The position numbers and the translations under genes were made by a program. Under the pieces are notes generated by a model. That model searched no databases and was not told where the DNA came from. It saw nothing but the letters and a program-made list of their open reading frames with translations. From contig NZ_KE386488.1 of NCBI RefSeq assembly GCF_000427365.1, positions 2,329,882 to 2,393,881 of the forward strand: a stretch of DNA of 64,000 bases, written 5' to 3'. This document shows positions 8,020 through 16,250 of this stretch, piece after piece (position 1 is the stretch's first letter; every line of letters begins with the position of its first letter). Source of the DNA: Rikenella microfusus DSM 15922. GTDB lineage: Bacteria > Bacteroidota > Bacteroidia > Bacteroidales > Rikenellaceae.

Positions 8020-8196
8020 CTATTTCTTGGACTCTTCGAGCGATACCTGACGGAATTCCTTCATCAGTTTGGTCAGTTCCAGCGTCGCTTTGCGGGCGCG
8101 GGTACCGGCTGCTTTGTTGCCTTTTTCGCACTGCAATGCAGCGTTTTCCTGAAAGTTCGCGATCTCGGCGTTGATTTTCTTGAGTAATTCTTCCAT
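8020..8196 (-). CDS. Histone H1-like small basic protein (Hc1 family)
   Basis: A 58-residue ORF runs from ATG at 8196 to TAG at 8020. The translation opens MEELLKKINAEIANF, continues with QCEKGNKAAGTRARKATLEL and ends VSLEESKK. This strongly resembles the short histone H1/Hc1-type proteins found once per genome in Bacteroidales, including the GNKAAGTRARKA block. Such proteins are lysine/arginine-rich and thought to bind DNA; their role in the nucleoid is not well tested. The gene stands alone, facing the terminator at 7955-7998. Its length and composition match the family. Confidence 0.85.
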   Translation of the reverse strand: MEELLKKINAEIANFQENAALQCEKGNKAAGTRARKATLELTKLMKEFRQVSLEESKK

Positions 8197-8283
8197 AACG
8201 GTTTATTTAAGTTTTCGAATTTCAAAAGTAGTAAAATCCTTGTAAAAACAAGCGTTGCGGAAAGCTGGGGACGAAAAAAACGT

Positions 8284-9240
8284 TTACGGGACCGGTTCGG
8301 CGTTCACGGTTTCGCTCTTTTCTTCCCATTTGTTCACCTCGAATCCTCCGGCCGTCGTTTCCGAGTCGAGTATTTCGCCCATATTGACGGTTACGGTCAG
8401 TTTGGTGTTGGCTTTCAGTTCGTTGTTGAGTACGGTGCGGAAGGTTCGTATGGTCCCGTCTTTCAATTTCAGTACGATGGTCAGTGGAGGATTGGGCGCC
8501 GACGGGAATACGAGGGCGATCGGATTGACCGCGCTCATGTTGTTGTCGTCGATGGTGATCGGGAAACGCACCGTTTTGGTCTGGTTCTGCGGTTCGCCGG
8601 TGGCGAAATCGAGTTCTTCGGCGATGTTGCCGATCAGCACGTCGATCGAAGCGATTTCCGGGTCGAGTTCGGTATGGTCGTCTTTTTGCAGCAGGACAGT
8701 CAGTCCGGCGACTACGCGTTGCAGGGAAACGGAGATGCTTTCGGCTCCGATATCTACTTCTTGTTTGGCGAATACGAAATCGTAAACCGGATAATAGGTC
8801 GTATCGGCTCCGGGGTATTCCCGCAGGCTGTAGTTTTCCCGCGACAGGTCGTTGTTCAGCCCGATGCCCGGCGAATGTATGGCTCCGCTGATGTAGGTCG
8901 GCTCCTGAAGCTGCGATACGCCCCAGTAAATCAGGTTATATTCGCCGATCGGCAATGTGATGGGGCGGGGAGTGCTGTACACGTTCCCTTCGAATATCGT
9001 GTAGAGGGCGTTGAAGAACGACAGCCGGTCGTTGAAATAGTTGCCGAAATAGATCGTGGTTCCGTGTTTGCAGGGAAAAACTTCGAGTGCGCCGGTGAAG
9101 GGCGTTTCGTGTTCGGCGGCTACCAGTCGCGGCGTGATCAGTTGGCCGGGGTTTGTACCGGAGCCGCTCCCGTTGTCTTTTTTGCATCCTGCCAGCAAAA
9201 GGACTGTGCCGGCCAGCAGGGGGAAAATAATTCTGTTCAT
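8284..9240 (-). CDS. Fimbrillin-like lipoprotein
   Basis: The 318-residue product has a lipoprotein signal peptide ending in LLLAGC (Cys19) followed by a low-complexity linker (KKDNGSGSGTN). The remainder is rich in beta-strand patterns, including IGEYNLIYWGVSQL and VSLQRVVAGLTVLLQK, the kind of segment found in FimB/Mfa-type fimbrillin and minor fimbrial lipoproteins of Bacteroidales. It is probably surface-exposed, either as a fimbrial component or as a related adhesin. No neighbouring fimbrial genes are present, so it may be an orphan. The family call is moderate. Confidence 0.6.
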   Translation of the reverse strand: MNRIIFPLLAGTVLLLAGCKKDNGSGSGTNPGQLITPRLVAAEHETPFTGALEVFPCKHGTTIYFGNYFNDRLSFFNALYTIFEGNVYSTPRPITLPIGEYNLIYWGVSQLQEPTYISGAIHSPGIGLNNDLSRENYSLREYPGADTTYYPVYDFVFAKQEVDIGAESISVSLQRVVAGLTVLLQKDDHTELDPEIASIDVLIGNIAEELDFATGEPQNQTKTVRFPITIDDNNMSAVNPIALVFPSAPNPPLTIVLKLKDGTIRTFRTVLNNELKANTKLTVTVNMGEILDSETTAGGFEVNKWEEKSETVNAEPVP

Positions 9241-9700
9241 GATAGATAGCCTCGATAATTAATTGCTCTTCCTCGCTTACTGCAATGAATGTGCCATAAG
9301 AACTTATCGGTTCCGGTTAATTGGAGGAGTGCGCTCTGGTCTCGTATTGAAAACAGGCTTGATCGGATATATCGATCAGGTTTTCTGAATAGTATAAAGG
9401 TACAGGGATGAGAGCGATCATTGTGCAGACGTCGGATTACCATGTATTAAGATATCGGAAGCAAATCGTTTCCCGATAACGGTACTTACAGGATTTTTCA
9501 TTTATATCTATGTCCTACTAAAAACAAAAAAGACAGATAATCAGCTGACTACCTGTCTTCTCTGTACCCCGGGACGGGAACGTCTGGGAAAGATCGACGA
9601 TCCAGGACAGGGCATCTAATCAGTATGCAAATAAATGCATTCACGTTTTCTGTGAATTATTGAAAATTGCATTATCTTTGCATTGTGAATTTCGGGTGCG
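9241..9700. other. Intergenic region with a decayed tRNA-Leu-like 3' end and terminator
   Basis: No gene is seen. At 9531-9558 an imperfect hairpin (AGACAG...CTGTCT) is preceded by an A-tract, so it reads as a terminator on the minus strand. Directly beside it GTACCCCGGG (9564-9573) matches the 3' end of the tRNA-Leu at 10.9 kb, which also has a hairpin in the same relative place. This may be a remnant of a duplicated tRNA 3' end. Confidence 0.45.
9673..9680 (+). promoter_or_regulatory. -7 promoter element TATCTTTG of higBA
   Basis: Perfect TAnnTTTG match 20 bases before the higB start codon; a near-TTTG (TTTC) lies about 22 bases upstream. Confidence 0.6.
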
Positions 9701-10018
9701 ATGGATATAGTATTCGACAAAGAGTATTTGAAAGATTTATACTTCATTGGCAAAAGCAACGATAAAAAACATCGTTTCCAGCCCGAAATTATCAAGGCTT
9801 ACAAACGGTGCATCGACCGGTTGATTGCTGCTCCGGGTATAGAGACATTGTACCGTATCCACGCTTTGAATTATGAAGTATTATCCGGCGATAAGGCGGG
9901 GATTTCGTCCGTGCGTATCAATGATAAATACCGTCTCGAATTCAAAGTGCAGGAGGCGCAGGGACAGGAATTTATCACGGTCTGCCTGATACTGGATATA
10001 AGCAACCATTATCGTTAA
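9701..10018 (+). CDS. higB: HigB/RelE-family toxin of a type II toxin-antitoxin pair
   Basis: The 105-residue product has the RelE/HigB layout: a helical N-terminal half (IIKAYKRCIDRLIAAPGIETL), then strand motifs SSVRINDKYRLEFKV and the C-terminal ILDISNHYR, which corresponds to the conserved end of HigB toxins. Such toxins cleave mRNA at the ribosome. The antitoxin gene follows after 4 bases, the usual toxin-first order of higBA. Base composition is visibly more AT-rich than its neighbours, consistent with transfer. Confidence 0.85.
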   Translation: MDIVFDKEYLKDLYFIGKSNDKKHRFQPEIIKAYKRCIDRLIAAPGIETLYRIHALNYEVLSGDKAGISSVRINDKYRLEFKVQEAQGQEFITVCLILDISNHYR

Positions 10019-10022
10019 AACT

Positions 10023-10358
10023 ATGGAAACGACACGCAGAATATACCGCGCAAACGACCTTATCCCCTTTGAGCCTACTCATCCAGGCGAGGTGTTGAGG
10101 GAGGAGCTGGAAAGCCGGGGGATTTCGCAACGCAAATTCGCAGCGGTAATCGGCATGCAGTCTTCGGCATTGAATGAAATAGTGAACGGGAAACGATCTG
10201 TTTCGATCGACTTTGCTATCATACTGGAGGCGGCATTAGGCATCGACGCTATGTTTTGGGTGAATCTGCAAATCCGATACAATATGCAGACCGCCCGTAA
10301 AGACAGCAAGTTATCGGAGCGTCTGAATCAGATACGCAAAGTCGCCGCAATGCTATAA
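10023..10358 (+). CDS. higA: HigA-family antitoxin, XRE-type helix-turn-helix
   Basis: The 111-residue product opens with HPGEVLREELESRGISQRKFAAVIGMQSSALNEIVNGKRSV, a typical HigA helix-turn-helix region (about residues 18-60), followed by FWVNLQIRYNMQTA, a hallmark of the HigA subfamily. It should neutralise HigB and repress the shared promoter. It is encoded 4 bases after higB. A C-terminal fragment of a second higA lies 230 bases further on. Confidence 0.88.
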   Translation: METTRRIYRANDLIPFEPTHPGEVLREELESRGISQRKFAAVIGMQSSALNEIVNGKRSVSIDFAIILEAALGIDAMFWVNLQIRYNMQTARKDSKLSERLNQIRKVAAML

Positions 10359-10578
10359 GGCGATCCGGCGGGACGTTGTTAGCATCCCCCATCCGGAAGG
10401 CACTTGTATGGATGAGATTAGTGCAAGGTTAGTACAATGCCGGCGAGAATCCGGAACCACAGGGGCGAAACATCCGTCCCTTTTTTATTCCTAACATCCG
10501 CCCATTTTTTATTCCATGAGTTTTCGGAGGCCCTAAAAGGGGCAGACAACTCCAGCGCTGAAACCGACGGCGAAACCG

Positions 10579-10701
10579 ACGGGGATTCCGGCTTATATTT
10601 GGATTAACATGCAATCTGCCTACAACATGCAGACCGCCCACCGCGATACCGGCCTCTCGGTGGTTCTTGACCAAATACGCAAAGCGGTTGTTGTGTTGTA
10701 A
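10579..10701 (+). pseudogene. Truncated second higA antitoxin gene
   Basis: In the frame ending at TAA 10699-10701 the last 38 or so codons read GIPAYIWINMQSAYNMQTA and on to DQIRKAVVVL. This parallels the intact HigA end (FWVNLQIRYNMQTA...LNQIRKVAAML) and the GIPA-x-x-W form common in HigA proteins. Similarity stops at about 10579, and no helix-turn-helix or start is present upstream. It is therefore a decayed antitoxin left from a second TA pair. Confidence 0.75.
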
Positions 10702-10740
10702 CCGTCGCCATCGAAAGTATTACCGGAAAAATACAGAAGC

Positions 10741-10766
10741 AAAGGCCGCCTTATTTGGGCGGCTTT
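10741..10766. terminator. Hairpin terminator after the higA remnant
   Basis: AAAGGCCGCC pairs with GGGCGGCTTT around a 6-base loop, followed by a weak T-tract. Confidence 0.6.
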
Positions 10767-10858
10767 GTTGGTTATATTATCCCCAACTTTACGATTGGGG
10801 GTGTTTATTTTTTCTCACACAGGCAAGTCGCCCTAAATTGCGCCCTATTAAAAATAAA

Positions 10859-10890
10859 AACGAGTAGATAATCCATTGATTATCTACTCG
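10859..10890 (-). terminator. Terminator of tRNA-Leu
   Basis: CGAGTAGATAATC and GATTATCTACTCG form a perfect hairpin; on the minus strand it is followed by a run of T residues. It lies directly after the tRNA-Leu 3' end. Confidence 0.85.
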
Positions 10891-10895
10891 TGTCG

Positions 10896-10978
10896 TACCC
10901 CGGGCGGGACTTGAACCCGCACAGCCAAATGGCCAAAGGATTTTAAGTCCTTCGTGTCTACCATTCCACCACCGGGGC
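10896..10978 (-). tRNA. tRNA-Leu (TAA anticodon)
   Basis: Read on the minus strand, the gene begins GCCCCGGTGGTGGAATGG, has the anticodon loop CTTAAAA (anticodon TAA), a long variable arm, the T-arm GGTTCAAGTCC and the acceptor end CCGGGGT plus discriminator A. CCA is not encoded. The 83-base length and long variable arm fit tRNA-Leu. Its 3' side faces the higBA patch, the position where integrating elements usually enter. Confidence 0.93.
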
Positions 10979-11158
10979 CTGCGGTACAGCCGGCCGAAGC
11001 ACGGCTTCTCCGACCGCGAAGATAACGATTCCGCCCCGAACCCCCAAAAATAAATCGAAGCATAGTTGCCTGCCGCCGAATCGGAACAGGTCCGGGGAAT
11101 GCCGTTTTGGTTTGAAATCATTATCTTTACCAACAGAAAAACCGAATAAATCCGATAT

Positions 11159-13669
11159 ATGAGAAAGAAAACTTATTTGTTTCTGATGCTGGGCCTGCTG
11201 TGCTTCGGCACGCTTTCGGCGCAGGTGCGGCGCGAGTTCCTGCTCGAGAAAGGCTGGAAGTTCACCCGCACGGACGATTCGCTCTTCAGCAGTCCCGGAT
11301 ACGACGACCGGGAGTGGCAGTCGGTCACCGTTCCGCACGACTGGGCGATTTACGGGCCGTTCAATCCGAACAACGACAAACAACATGTGGCCATCGTCCA
11401 GGACGGACAGGTGGAACCGAGCGAACACGCCGGCCGTACCGGCGGCCTGCCGTTCGTGGGGACGGGATGGTACCGTACCGAATTCAGCGTGCCGGAGTTC
11501 GGAGGCGACGCGGAAAAACGCGTTACGCTGTTGTTCGACGGGGCGATGAGCGGCGCTCAGGTCTGGGTCAATGGCCGGAAAGCCGGGGAGTGGCCCTACG
11601 GTTATAATTCGTTCCATTTCGACGTGACGCCGCTGCTGAACGCCGACGGCAGGGACAATGTGCTGGCCGTCCGTCTGGAAAATCTGCCCGAATCGTCGCG
11701 CTGGTATCCGGGGGCGGGGCTTTACCGCAACGTGCATGTGATCGTCAATGAGGCCGCTCATATTCCGGTATGGGGCACCTATGTGACCACGCCGGAGGTG
11801 AACGAGCGTTTCGCCAAAGTGAAAATCCGGACGCAGACGTCGTTGCCGGAGGGAAATGCCTCCGGCCGTTACCGGTTGGCGACTGAGATTCTGGATAGCG
11901 CCGGCCGCACGGTGTCGAGGTCGGTGACCGATCTCGGACCGTACGATGGCGGAGTCTTTACGCAGGAGATGGCGGTGAATAATCCCATATTGTGGAAATT
12001 GGACGCGCCGGTGCTTTATACGGCGGTGTCGAAGTTATACGACGGCGATGAACTGAAAGATGAATACAGCACGCCGTTCGGTATCCGGACGATCGAGGTC
12101 AGGCCGGACGACGGTTTCTATCTGAACGGGGAGAAAACCGTTTTCAAAGGCGTCTGCCTCCACCACGACCTGGGGCCGCTGGGGGCTGCCGTGAACGATG
12201 CGGCTATCCGTCGGCAGATAAAAATCATGAAGGAGATGGGCGCCAATGCGATCCGCACATCGCACAATATGCCGGCGCCGGAGCTGGTGCGGGCCTGCGA
12301 CGAGATGGGGATGATGCTGATGGTCGAGACGTTCGACGAGTGGAAATCGCCGAAATGCCAGAACGGTTATAACCGCCTGTTCGACGACTGGGCGGAAAAG
12401 GATATGGTGAACGTGATCCGCCATTTCCGCAACAATCCCAGCGTGGTGATGTGGTGCATCGGCAACGAGGTGCCGGAACAGGGTATGGAGCACGGGGCCA
12501 AGATCGCCCGCTGGTTGCAGGACATCGTGCACCGCGAAGACCCGACCCGCCCGGCCACGCAGGGGATGGACAATCCGGGAGCGGTCATAAACAACAATTT
12601 CGCGGCGGTCATGGATGTGGCGGGATTCAATTACCGGCCGTTCATGTATCCGGAGAATTACCGCAAGCTGCCGCAGCAGATCATTTTGGGCACCGAGACG
12701 GCCTCGACCGTCAGTTCGCGCGGGGTGTACAAATTTCCGGTGGAGCGGGCGGCCATGAAGACCTATCCGGACCATCAGGCCTCTTCGTACGACGTGGAGC
12801 ATTGCGGGTGGTCGAACCTGCCGGAGGACGATTTCATTCAGCACGAGGATTTGCCGTATGCGATCGGCGAATTTGTCTGGACGGGATTCGATTATCTGGG
12901 CGAACCGACGCCGTATTATACCAACTGGCCGAGCCACAGTTCGCTGTTCGGCATCGTGGACCTGGCGGGGATTCCGAAAGACCGGTATTGGCTCTACCGC
13001 AGCCATTGGAACCCGTCGGAGGAGACGCTGCACGTTTTGCCGCACTGGACATGGCCTGAGGAGCGGATCGGCGATACGATTCCGGTATTCGTCTATACCA
13101 GCTATCCGATGGCCGAACTGTTCATCAACGGCATGAGCCAGGGCATCCGGGCCAAAGCGAAAGACGTGGAGATCGAAGGCTCGTACACCGAGGAGGCGCA
13201 AAAGTCGTTCGAACGCCAGAAACGTTACCGGCTGATGTGGATGGATACGCGGTACGAACCGGGGACGCTGAAGGTCGTGGCCTACGACTCGACGGGCCGG
13301 CCGGTGGCCGAGCGGGAGATCCGCACGGCGGGCAAACCGCATCGGATCGAACTGACGGCGGACCGTACGGTGTTGAATGCGACGGGCAAAGACCTTTCGT
13401 TTATCAATGTCCGGGTGGTGGACAAAGAGGGAAATCTCTGTCCGGACGATACGCGCGAGGTGAAGTTTACGGTCAAGGGGGCCGGGACGTTCCGGGCGGC
13501 GGCGAACGGCAATCCGGCATCGCTGGAACTGTTCCACCTGCCGCATATGCAGCTTTTCAGCGGTCAGCTGACGGCGATCGTGCAGAGTGGGGAAGAGCCA
13601 GGCGAGATCGTGTTCGAAGCGACGGCGCCGGGGGTCAGGGGTGCCGAACTTACGTTGCAGAGCAGGTAG
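11159..13669 (+). CDS. Secreted GH2 beta-galactosidase
   Basis: The 836-residue protein has a signal peptide (1-21) and the full GH2 order: sugar-binding domain (about 28-200), immunoglobulin-like domain (about 205-310), TIM barrel (about 315-600), a DUF4982-like domain with HWTWPEERIGDTIPVFVYTS (about 620-715), and a C-terminal domain beginning RIELTADRTVLNATGKDLSF. The acid/base is Glu437 in CIGNEVPE and the nucleophile Glu513 in GTETAS. It should remove terminal beta-galactose from oligosaccharides in the periplasm. It is transcribed alone, ending at a strong terminator. Beta-galactosidase is the most likely activity; related GH2 specificities cannot be excluded. Confidence 0.9.
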   Translation: MRKKTYLFLMLGLLCFGTLSAQVRREFLLEKGWKFTRTDDSLFSSPGYDDREWQSVTVPHDWAIYGPFNPNNDKQHVAIVQDGQVEPSEHAGRTGGLPFVGTGWYRTEFSVPEFGGDAEKRVTLLFDGAMSGAQVWVNGRKAGEWPYGYNSFHFDVTPLLNADGRDNVLAVRLENLPESSRWYPGAGLYRNVHVIVNEAAHIPVWGTYVTTPEVNERFAKVKIRTQTSLPEGNASGRYRLATEILDSAGRTVSRSVTDLGPYDGGVFTQEMAVNNPILWKLDAPVLYTAVSKLYDGDELKDEYSTPFGIRTIEVRPDDGFYLNGEKTVFKGVCLHHDLGPLGAAVNDAAIRRQIKIMKEMGANAIRTSHNMPAPELVRACDEMGMMLMVETFDEWKSPKCQNGYNRLFDDWAEKDMVNVIRHFRNNPSVVMWCIGNEVPEQGMEHGAKIARWLQDIVHREDPTRPATQGMDNPGAVINNNFAAVMDVAGFNYRPFMYPENYRKLPQQIILGTETASTVSSRGVYKFPVERAAMKTYPDHQASSYDVEHCGWSNLPEDDFIQHEDLPYAIGEFVWTGFDYLGEPTPYYTNWPSHSSLFGIVDLAGIPKDRYWLYRSHWNPSEETLHVLPHWTWPEERIGDTIPVFVYTSYPMAELFINGMSQGIRAKAKDVEIEGSYTEEAQKSFERQKRYRLMWMDTRYEPGTLKVVAYDSTGRPVAEREIRTAGKPHRIELTADRTVLNATGKDLSFINVRVVDKEGNLCPDDTREVKFTVKGAGTFRAAANGNPASLELFHLPHMQLFSGQLTAIVQSGEEPGEIVFEATAPGVRGAELTLQSR

Positions 13670-13713
13670 GGAACGCCGCGCGGCGTTTGGCCGTATCGCT
13701 TCGGCTGCATGTT

Positions 13714-13753
13714 AAAATCCCTGCACGGTACGAAACCGTGCAGGGATTTTTTA
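13714..13753 (+). terminator. Rho-independent terminator of the GH2 gene
   Basis: AAAATCCCTGCACGG pairs with CCGTGCAGGGATTTT, followed by a T-rich tract. Confidence 0.9.
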
Positions 13754-13810
13754 TCGTGTAGCCGGATGTGGATCGTTTCCGCTATCGGATGACAAAACGC
13801 GCGGGCCGGC

Positions 13811-15325
13811 TCAATACCCGCCGCCGGTCAGCTTTAGCCAGCCGTCGAACACGGCGCCGATAGCGTCGGTCGTAGGATCGTCCAAACCGATAAGAGCGTT
13901 GCAGACATAAGCTAAAGCCCGTTTACCCGGCTCTATATCGGACGTATAAGGAGTGACATTGCTGCCGTCCACGATATTCCACATCGAGCGGTAAGAGTAG
14001 AAACCCAGCATGCCTACCCGTGTTTGTACCAATACGTAAGTATCGGCGATCGGATGCAAAGCCTTACCTAAACAATAGTACGAACCGTGGAAAATAAATG
14101 CCTGCGCCCAACTGATAAAATGATTCCGCATGATGGTGTGGGCTTTTCTTCGATCATCATCGGTGCCGGTAAAGTATAGCCCGTGCATATACTCGTAATT
14201 CTCGCTCTGGTAGTTGATGTCTATCGCATAACTGCCGCTTTTCGTATCTTCATATTGGTCTTCGGTCAGCAGGGATTTCAGAGCGGCCTTGAACATCTCC
14301 TCATGTTCTGTTTGAGTAGGGGCAGGAACGATATTCGGACCTCCTGAACCGGTCAGGTGCGGACAAAAATACATGCCGCAAATCGTGCAGAATTTAGGCA
14401 TGTCTATTTTTTCCCCGCATTTGGAACACTCTTCTTGTCCTGCAGGAATCCGTTGTCCGCAACTACCGCATCGCCGGCATTTGCATTGAGAATCTGGATC
14501 ATATGTATAACCGGGATTATCATACTGACGACAAATTGGACAATGCAACGAACTTACGTTTTTTGCACGGCATTCAACATCTTTATTGCAAATTTTACAT
14601 TTGTTATTCGCTGTTTTCGTTTCAATCGCATTTTTGTCGATTCCCGTTTCTACCGGATACAGCACCGCATCGTCCACTATATCGATAATATCCTTTTCAT
14701 TCTCCCCGGTAGGTTCCGCACTGCGGGTCCGCACCCCGTTTTCGTATTCCGCTACCCGTATCAGTTTTCCCGTCAGGTCGTGCCACGACACGAAACCCGA
14801 AAAGCCGTCCAAACCCTCCGCCGAGGAAAATCCGTTCAATTCCGCCGTGCAATCCGTCTCCGGAACGATCGTAGCTATCAGCGATCGCTGCGTACCGTCG
14901 GCATCGGTATGGACCGTCAGTTTCTGTACGGCCTGTACCGGAGAATGGTCGTGACCGCAGCTCTCTCCTGCTTCATGGGCATGGAATCCGTTACGCACGG
15001 CGGTATAAACGACCGTCGCTTCGATGGGCACATCCACCCAGGCCGTCGTTCCGTCCGCAAGAACGGTCGCCGCGGCTTTGTCCCACAGCGGGGTTATTTC
15101 GCCCGGCAGGGGCCTGACAGCTACGCTTTGTCCGCCGATACTTTTGGTCAATGGAACGGCGGTGCGTTCATAGAACGAACGTGCCTGCGCGATTGCTCCT
15201 TCAGACTGGGGACTGCTGTCTCCATACAAATGATCCTCTTTGGTGCACGACCACCCGACAGCGGCCACGGCGGCCAGGCATAACCACATAAAGCGGCACC
15301 CGACGGTAAATAAGGCTCGTTGCAT
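13811..15325 (-). CDS. Lipoprotein with a cysteine-rich zinc-ribbon region and a C-terminal His/Asp-containing domain
   Basis: The 504-residue product has a long signal sequence with hydrophobic residues 11-25 and a lipobox-like GWSC (Cys27). An N-terminal domain (about 60-215) is mostly beta-patterned. Residues about 240-325 contain a dense set of CxxC pairs (CKIC, CPIC, CRRC/CGSC, CSKC, CTIC), like tandem zinc ribbons. This is unusual for a protein expected outside the cytoplasm. The C-terminal 170 residues contain YMHGLYFTGTDDDRRKAHT and ALHPIADTYV, patterns like those in zinc-dependent phospholipase C-like or toxin-type alpha-helical domains; that similarity is a guess. It is the second gene of an operon with the secreted protein encoded at 15375-16034 (49-base gap). 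The protein is not recognised as a characterised family. Confidence 0.7.
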   Translation of the reverse strand: MQRALFTVGCRFMWLCLAAVAAVGWSCTKEDHLYGDSSPQSEGAIAQARSFYERTAVPLTKSIGGQSVAVRPLPGEITPLWDKAAATVLADGTTAWVDVPIEATVVYTAVRNGFHAHEAGESCGHDHSPVQAVQKLTVHTDADGTQRSLIATIVPETDCTAELNGFSSAEGLDGFSGFVSWHDLTGKLIRVAEYENGVRTRSAEPTGENEKDIIDIVDDAVLYPVETGIDKNAIETKTANNKCKICNKDVECRAKNVSSLHCPICRQYDNPGYTYDPDSQCKCRRCGSCGQRIPAGQEECSKCGEKIDMPKFCTICGMYFCPHLTGSGGPNIVPAPTQTEHEEMFKAALKSLLTEDQYEDTKSGSYAIDINYQSENYEYMHGLYFTGTDDDRRKAHTIMRNHFISWAQAFIFHGSYYCLGKALHPIADTYVLVQTRVGMLGFYSYRSMWNIVDGSNVTPYTSDIEPGKRALAYVCNALIGLDDPTTDAIGAVFDGWLKLTGGGY

Positions 15326-15374
15326 AAATCTTGAGTTTTAGGGTTAATAAACTGAAGGGATGATTCAAATTCCC

Positions 15375-16034
15375 TTATTCCGGTTCGTGGATAAAAGCCA
15401 GATAGTACCAAACGCGAGAAGGGTCTGAGTGCCAATAATCCCAAATAGCACCAACTATGCTTCCTCCAGACCCTATAAATAAATTACGTTCTCTTTGTTG
15501 TATGGTTTGTGGCCCTTGGGCAATGCCTGCATTCGTATACCGATCGTCCAATCGATAAAATGGAGCGAATCCGATTTCTCCCGATTCAGGCCATACCCTC
15601 ATTACCGTATCTAACACACACTGATACTCCATCGGGAAAGTAAGAATCAGGGAAGTGTCCTTGCCCTGCATCCCCGCCAGCAGCTCCCGGTCGATACGAA
15701 GTTCTTCGGTCGCCGCGGCGAAAGCCGGAGCGACGTAGTTCGCTATGTGGTTGGCATGGACTTTCGTGAGTTTGTCTTTGACCTTGCCGTTTTTCCCGAC
15801 AGTCAGTTGCAGGTAGATTTCCGCCGGTTCGTCGGCCGGCAGCGAGAGGGCGAAAAGCGTGTCGCGCGTGGAGAAGACCAGCGGAGTCTGCACCCGTTCG
15901 CAGACCGTGCGGTAGAGGGTTTCGTTCAGGGAGGTTTCGGTAACGGGAGAAGATTGCGCATGTGCCGCCCACGTACCGAAAAGTGCGGCTTGCCCGGCCA
16001 GCAGAATGGCGAGCGTTCTGGTTCGTGTTCCCAT
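15375..16034 (-). CDS. Hypothetical secreted protein
   Basis: The 219-residue product has a signal peptide ending AHAQ (about residue 27). The mature part contains LFALSLPADEPAEIYLQLTVGKNGKVKDKLTK, reminiscent of TonB-C-like energy-transfer domains in Bacteroidales (a strand followed by a GKNGKVKD turn), but the similarity is too weak for a name. It is the first gene of a two-gene operon with the zinc-ribbon lipoprotein and is transcribed divergently from pyruvate oxidase. Function unknown. Confidence 0.6.
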   Translation of the reverse strand: MGTRTRTLAILLAGQAALFGTWAAHAQSSPVTETSLNETLYRTVCERVQTPLVFSTRDTLFALSLPADEPAEIYLQLTVGKNGKVKDKLTKVHANHIANYVAPAFAAATEELRIDRELLAGMQGKDTSLILTFPMEYQCVLDTVMRVWPESGEIGFAPFYRLDDRYTNAGIAQGPQTIQQRERNLFIGSGGSIVGAIWDYWHSDPSRVWYYLAFIHEPE

Positions 16035-16161
16035 AGTGATGTCGCTTTATGGGGACAGCTGTCCCTCGGGTGTTAGTAGTTCGATAAATATAATTAATTT
16101 ATGATATCGTAGCAAGCGATAGTTTGTATTTTAATAAAATGCGATTTGTTTTTATAAGAAT

Positions 16162-16173
16162 CTATTCGAATAG
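16162..16173. promoter_or_regulatory. 12-bp perfect palindrome between divergent genes
   Basis: CTATTCGAATAG lies 78 bases before the pyruvate oxidase start and about 130 bases before the divergent secreted-protein gene. It is a candidate repressor or activator site; the regulator is unknown. Confidence 0.4.
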
Positions 16174-16250
16174 GTCGTCGGAGAGACTGGGCCGGATAAG
16201 ATGTGGCATTAATCTTGCAATTAAACCGCGGAAATTATTATCTATCGGTT

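Noticed and set aside
10789-11133. 114-codon minus-strand frame spanning tRNA-Leu
   Set aside because: It overlaps the complete tRNA gene and its terminator, so it cannot be a real protein gene.
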